Shown piece by piece: positions 53,476 through 59,400 of a stretch of 64,000 bases of DNA. Under the pieces are notes generated by a model that worked only from the letters and a program-made list of their open reading frames with translations, was not told the origin of the DNA and did no database searches. A program made the position numbers and the translations under genes. Position 1 is the stretch's first letter, and the number at the start of each line of letters is the position of its first letter. This stretch comes from Doryteuthis pealeii (Eukaryota; Mollusca; Cephalopoda; Myopsida; Loliginidae), in contig CM042157.1 of NCBI GenBank assembly GCA_023376005.1, forward strand, positions 55,215,732-55,279,731, read 5' to 3'.

Positions 53476-56400
53476 ACACACACACAAGTAAAAAAAAATA
53501 AAGTTATTGGGGTGGCCTAAAGTCAGTATCAGCCAGTCAGCGAAGGAGTCTATCCACTTTATATATATATATATATATAAAATGAACTTCATGATGTGGT
53601 CTCTTTTTTCTCTTTTGGTGGCACAAAAAGAATATTCACATGATCAGAGAATGAGAAACGAATCAAAGATACAATAAGAGACAGTTCCTAAAAGAAAAAT
53701 CTAGTCAGCATGTTGTGTCCATTGTCCATTTCTTCCTTCTTTTATAGCGTCAGAAACTGAACAGAGAGAATAAAGCAACAAAGGCCCTAACGCAAGCTGT
53801 GTCATTCCCTCCCCATCTGATGATTAGCTATCACTGATATAGTTGTTATCAATGACTAAACTACAAAGGCTGGCTTTGATAGTCAGTAAACTTGATGTTG
53901 AATTATTCTATTTATAGAAATTATTTTATGATTCAGATCTCACTGACAAGCTAAAGCGACAATTCTTCCAAGCCATAGTTGTATCAGTGCTACTGTATGG
54001 CTGCAGCACTTTGACCCTAAAGAATAAACTAGATGGGAGCTGCACAAGAATGCTGCATGCAATCTTGAACAAATTGTGGAAACAACACCCAAAAGAAAGC
54101 AGCCACCTGCTCCCTATCACACAAACCATCTAAGTGAGACAAACAAGACATGCTGGGCACTGCCAGAGAAGTAAGGATGAAAAAAAAAAAATAATCCATT
54201 TGCAATCAATATGATGCTATCCTCCAAACTCACTGAAAGGCAAATTTAAAAAATCTATTTATATAATACAAAGCATGTTCAAAGGGTATTAAGACTGAAG
54301 CTGTGATTACCAAATGAACACCAAATGAAATGTTAATTTTCTTCAAATTAGTCCCTTTGCCATTCAACACATTTCTTCTGGTCTTCATTTAGATTTTAAA
54401 AGTTAAAAAAAATTAAAAGATTCAATATCAATAATTTTTTATTACACCTTAATTTTTTTTTAGTTTCTTTTTTAAAAATAATTTCCTTATAGCAATTTAA
54501 ATACATCCATGAATTCTTTTCATGTGTAATGACTACTTATCATATAGGCAGGTAAGGAAAAATTAGGAAAATACCACCAGATCATTTTTTTAATATCATT
54601 CTTTTAAAGATCTATAATTTAATATTTCTTGAACTGTTTTCAGAGCTGAAAATAAATTTCTCATATCACCAATAATTTACAGGCAGCACAGGAATTTGTT
54701 CTGGTTGGTTGGATGGATTTTACAGCATGTCAACCCTTGTTGGGTTATTTTATGCTAAAGAGGTATTAGTTTTATTCCTTCTTTGTGGATTATGGTCATT
54801 ATTTGGTCAGATATTTCTATATAATTTCAGGTTTTGTTAATTGGATATAGATGTATATCTGAAGTTAGCATTTCTGCTGAGGGTTTGGGTATCCAAGAAT
54901 GTGCATGTGCATATATCTGTAGGTGAGGTTTTGGTCTATGGATCTACATCCTTGATTTAAGGAAGATTTTTTGAAGAACTTTATTATGTTATTAGTCCTC
55001 TCATGATTTTTATGTTGTAGAATTTTCTTTGAGTTTCTGTATTCTATCAATGTATATGCTGTTCCATGTGAACATTTAGTGAAGATTCCCATTTGAGCAT
55101 GAAGGAGTGAGTTAATTTAGTGTGGCCTGTGTCAGGTGGTATCTTTTCTAGTCTTACTAGGATATGGTTTTCTTTCTTTGAATATGGGTTGTATTTGGTA
55201 AAGCTTGTGGGTATTTTTATTCCATAGCTATCATTTCTTTGTCAGTATTTGGCTGATTTTAAGTTTTAGGTCAGTGTATGGTATTTTGGAGTTTTTGTTG
55301 GGTATCATATAAAGTGCAGATTTGGCTATTGTGTCTGCTTGATGGTTACAATGGATTCCTATATGGTTTGGAATCCAGCAGAATATCACCTTCAGTTCTT
55401 TTTCTGTCTTTGGAGCCATCTGTTAAATATGAAAGTAGTTTTTGGTATTTTTTTGGATGTTGGAATGTTTCTCTTGATAGATTAAGAGACGAGTGTTTTT
55501 TTGTTTTTTGTTTTTTTTTTTGGGGGGGGTGTAGGTTGAATATTACTAAGGGTTAAGTAATTAGGGGAGTGAATTTAGTTGTATGGTATCATGGATATTT
55601 GCATGTGAGATTTCTGCTTCTTTCAATATGGATTCCATGCAAAAACCAAAAGTTTTTATTCTTTTTCAAGGTTGTTGTTAAAATTCCAATTTTCTAGAAA
55701 GTTTTGAATGAAGAGTGGCATTCTGTCTTTCCAAGGTCTTGAAGGTCTCTTCATACTTCCATGTGGTATCATACTCCTTTTCAAAATCAAAGACAATTGT
55801 AATTTGTTAGGTGTTCTTTTTTTTTTAATGAAAACCATTTTTATGAATGTTTCTAATCTGATCAAATGGTTGGTAGTGCTGCTTTAGTTCAGAAACCTGA
55901 TTGTAATTTTGATATTAAGTTGTTTGACTCAAAGTATCATGTTAACCTGTCATTAATCATCCTTTCTCATAGTTTACAAATACAACTTGTTATGATTTGA
56001 TGGATTTAACAGATCAGTTTTGGTCATTTGATCATTGAAGTCTTTTCCAAGTTTGGGTATCAGTTTTATTATGACATGTTTCAAAGAGTTGGAACTTTTT
56101 CACTGAACCATATTTTGTTATAGATATCAAGAATATACTCAGAGAATACTTGAGGTAGTTGCTTTAAGAATTCATAAAACCAACTGATGTATTGTGGGTT
56201 TTGGTAAGCAATTTGTTGAGTTCTGCTTTTGTGAAAGGTTCATTATAGCTTTCTATATATTTTTTCTTTTCTTCAGTTTTTTAATTTTTCAAGACAGAAT
56301 TCTGTGAGAAATTGTCTGTTAACATGTTAGCTATAGAATTGTTGTTTGTGATCTTTGTGTAGCTTTTTGTGATATGTTTTATTGAAGCATTATCATTACT

Positions 56401-59400
56401 GCCAGATATCTTTTTTCATCATATGGTTTTTGACTGTGTTTACCTTTAAATTTGATATGTAATTTTTCCATGTGTTTTTATCTGATCTCTTGATAGTTTA
56501 TTGAGCCTTGCCTCTGTTGTTTTTAAGTTTAGGTTTTCTTTGACAGGATTTAAATCAAATTTTCTAAGGGCAGCAAGGCATGTCCAAATAGCCTTTAAAC
56601 ATTCCTTGTCAAATCAGGGCCTGTAGAATTTTGTAGGATTATTTGATTATAGTATATTCTCCTCAGCTATAAATATGAGTGTTTTGGTGAATTATGTCAG
56701 ATGATCCTTCTTAATACTTGATTCTGGTGTTAATTGTGAGTGGCATTGTTTTTAGAATCATACCCAGTTAGTCTTCTGTAGATTCCATAGTATTTTCTTG
56801 TTGAGTCAAAGGTCCATATTTTCTAAGATGATTGGAAAATGGCCACTTCTAAATGTATTGTCATACACCTTCCACGTTAATCCATGTGGTTGGATCATAG
56901 ATCTATTGGTGAATATAATCTGGATGCCAAATGCAAGTATGTGTTTTATTATTGTAGAGGAAAAGGTTGTTTTTATCAATGAATTTTCTATAATCTGACC
57001 TTTTTTTGTTTGTCTCTTTGGTTGCTCATATTCCATTTTGGCAGTTGAGATCTCCCAATGAAATGAAAGGTTTTGGAAGTTGTTTTAATAAATGGTCTAT
57101 TTCCGATTGGATGATGTTGTGATTTGGCAGTATATAAATGGAACAAATGGTTATTGTTTTATGTTGTTGTCACTGCAATTGCCTGCATGTTTGTGTCCAG
57201 AGGGATTTGGCTTTGTGGAATTTTGTTCTTGACAATTATGCTCTCTCAGTATTTCTGTTTATATAATTGTATGAGGTGTAATGTTTTATGTTTATGTCAT
57301 TATTTTCTGTAAGGAATGTTTCTTGACTGTTGAGCATATTATCATGAAGAGAATCAGTTCATTGAGATTTGTCTTTGCACCTCTAATATTCTACTGGACT
57401 TTTTTTGTTATGCATGATTTAGTTTTATTTTAGTTCAATGGTGGGCTTTAGTTTAGCATCAAAATCCATTTCTTCTAACTCTTTGAATCTTTTTGTTGTT
57501 TTGGTCAAAGTAGCTGGAGTGGGGTTTTTTTGTTGTTTTTTCTCCTCATTATCAGTTTCACGTTTTTTATGTTGTTCTTATTTCTCAGGCCTTCTTGGAC
57601 ATTTGGCCATTTACTTGCACTTGACTGTAACAGTTTTCAATTATCTCAAGATATTTGTTTTCTTGGTTTATTTCTGTTTGGTCTGTTTGATTGGTCTTTT
57701 CAGCTACACTTGTATATGACTGTGTTCTCATATAGGACTCTACAATCTTTCTGGCTTCTGGGAAAGATACATTCTTTTGTATCTTATTTGCATTATTTCT
57801 TTTCCTTTTTGTATATTTCACATATTTTCAAGAACATTTGCACATCTCTTCTCCTTTTAACATTCATCTTCAATATAGGATGGATCTTTTTCTCCACATC
57901 TGCCTCATATTTGTTCCTCTCAACATATGTCTTAGTGATGCTTAAACTTCTGGCATTTGAAGCACCATAAGGAAGCTGGTACATAAAGTTCTATTTTTTC
58001 AATTGTGAAACCAATTTTTATTTCTTTAGGAATTATGGGTAAATTGAATGTGAGTATAAATGTGTTTGTCAGTATAATCTCACCATTCCTTCTAATGCTG
58101 ATTCTTTTGTGTTCAGTAACACTCTGTTTATGGAATGCCATTTCAATCTCTTCATCTGTTGTCAGACTCAATTCCTGGCTTCTTATTACTCCTTTACAAG
58201 TGTTTAACCTCTCATGTTGGTAAGCCTTATATTTGTAATTGTGAAACTTTTTCCATTACTTATTATGTTTTCTGTGTGTTTTTTCTCATTCACTTCCACT
58301 AAGGTTTTCATTCATAAACTTTTTAACCAGTTTTGGGTTTGACCTGTTGGTTCAATGCGAAACTGTATTTTCCAATAATTCTATTACTATCCACTTGGAA
58401 TACAGATGATAGGATGGTTAAGCCACGTTGGGAATTGATAATAAGGTTGTTGGATTCAATAAACCAAACTAACCTTTGATTGACCATACACTTCATAATC
58501 TTGCAAAGTGCTGTTGAATAGTAATTTTCTGGATTGGAACTGTTTTCCCATGTTTGGGTATAGGAATGATAATTGATAATTTCCATGACTCTAGGAATCT
58601 ACCATTTATTCAAATATCATTGATAGTGATTAGAAGGTAGTCTAGATTTTTTTTTATAGCTGTTTAAGGAATTTTATAATGGATTTCATCTAGGCCAATT
58701 TTAGTGTTCTAGAATCTTTGGATGGGTTCTGTTAGTTCTGGTAATGTGAAAGGTTTGTTGTTGGTTTCAGAGTTGCCTGATTGAAATTTGACATATTTTT
58801 TGAGTTGGGTGTTTGCCAAAAGTGCAGATTGAAGATTACAGTTGGAACTAAATGTATAGGTGCTAGGGATTGATAAAACCAGCCAATTGATTGGAACGAG
58901 CCTGTCCAACTTCTAACAATTCATGAGATCATTAAGGCAATCAGGTCACAGATTGCTTAGCCACCAGGATTCCGTCTTCAAGCATCACAGATTGCCACCC
59001 ACAGCTAACTGTTGGCCCCATTGGAGGGTTTTTCTGCTCTGCAGAGCTGCAATCAGTCCCAGTTGAGAGGACAGGAATTTGTTGATTCTGAATTATATTT
59101 CAAAGATTAGGACAATCACCAGAAAATGTTTTACTTTGGATGAATTGACCCATTGCATGTTTTTTTGTAAAATGGTATTCAAAACTTGCTTGTAAAATCC
59201 TATTATGTTGGTTGATTGGTTGGATTTTATGACCTGTCAACCTTTGAGTTATTTCATGTCAAAGATATTTTTGTTTTATTTATTCTTGTTGACTATTACA
59301 TTTTTTAAACTCCTTTTTTATCTATTTAGCCCATAGATAGGATCCTAACAGGTACTACCACTTCAATTAAGAGTGGACCTGGGACTAATAGTAATGAAGG

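Larger units (their letters stand above)
54830..58330 (-). mobile_element. Non-LTR retrotransposon, nearly complete but decayed (I/Jockey type)
   Basis: About 3.5 kb with domains in the expected order on the minus strand: a gag-like ORF1 with a zinc knuckle (58.2-57.6 kb), endonuclease (57.4-56.8 kb), reverse transcriptase (56.7-55.6 kb), RNase H (55.4-55.2 kb) and a C-terminal segment to about 54.83 kb. Every part is interrupted by stops or frameshifts. It is in the same orientation as the dynein gene. Confidence 0.82.

Noticed and set aside
57438..57970. Two long hydrophobic open frames on the plus strand
   Set aside because: They are antisense to ORF1 of the decayed non-LTR element, which has recognisable motifs.
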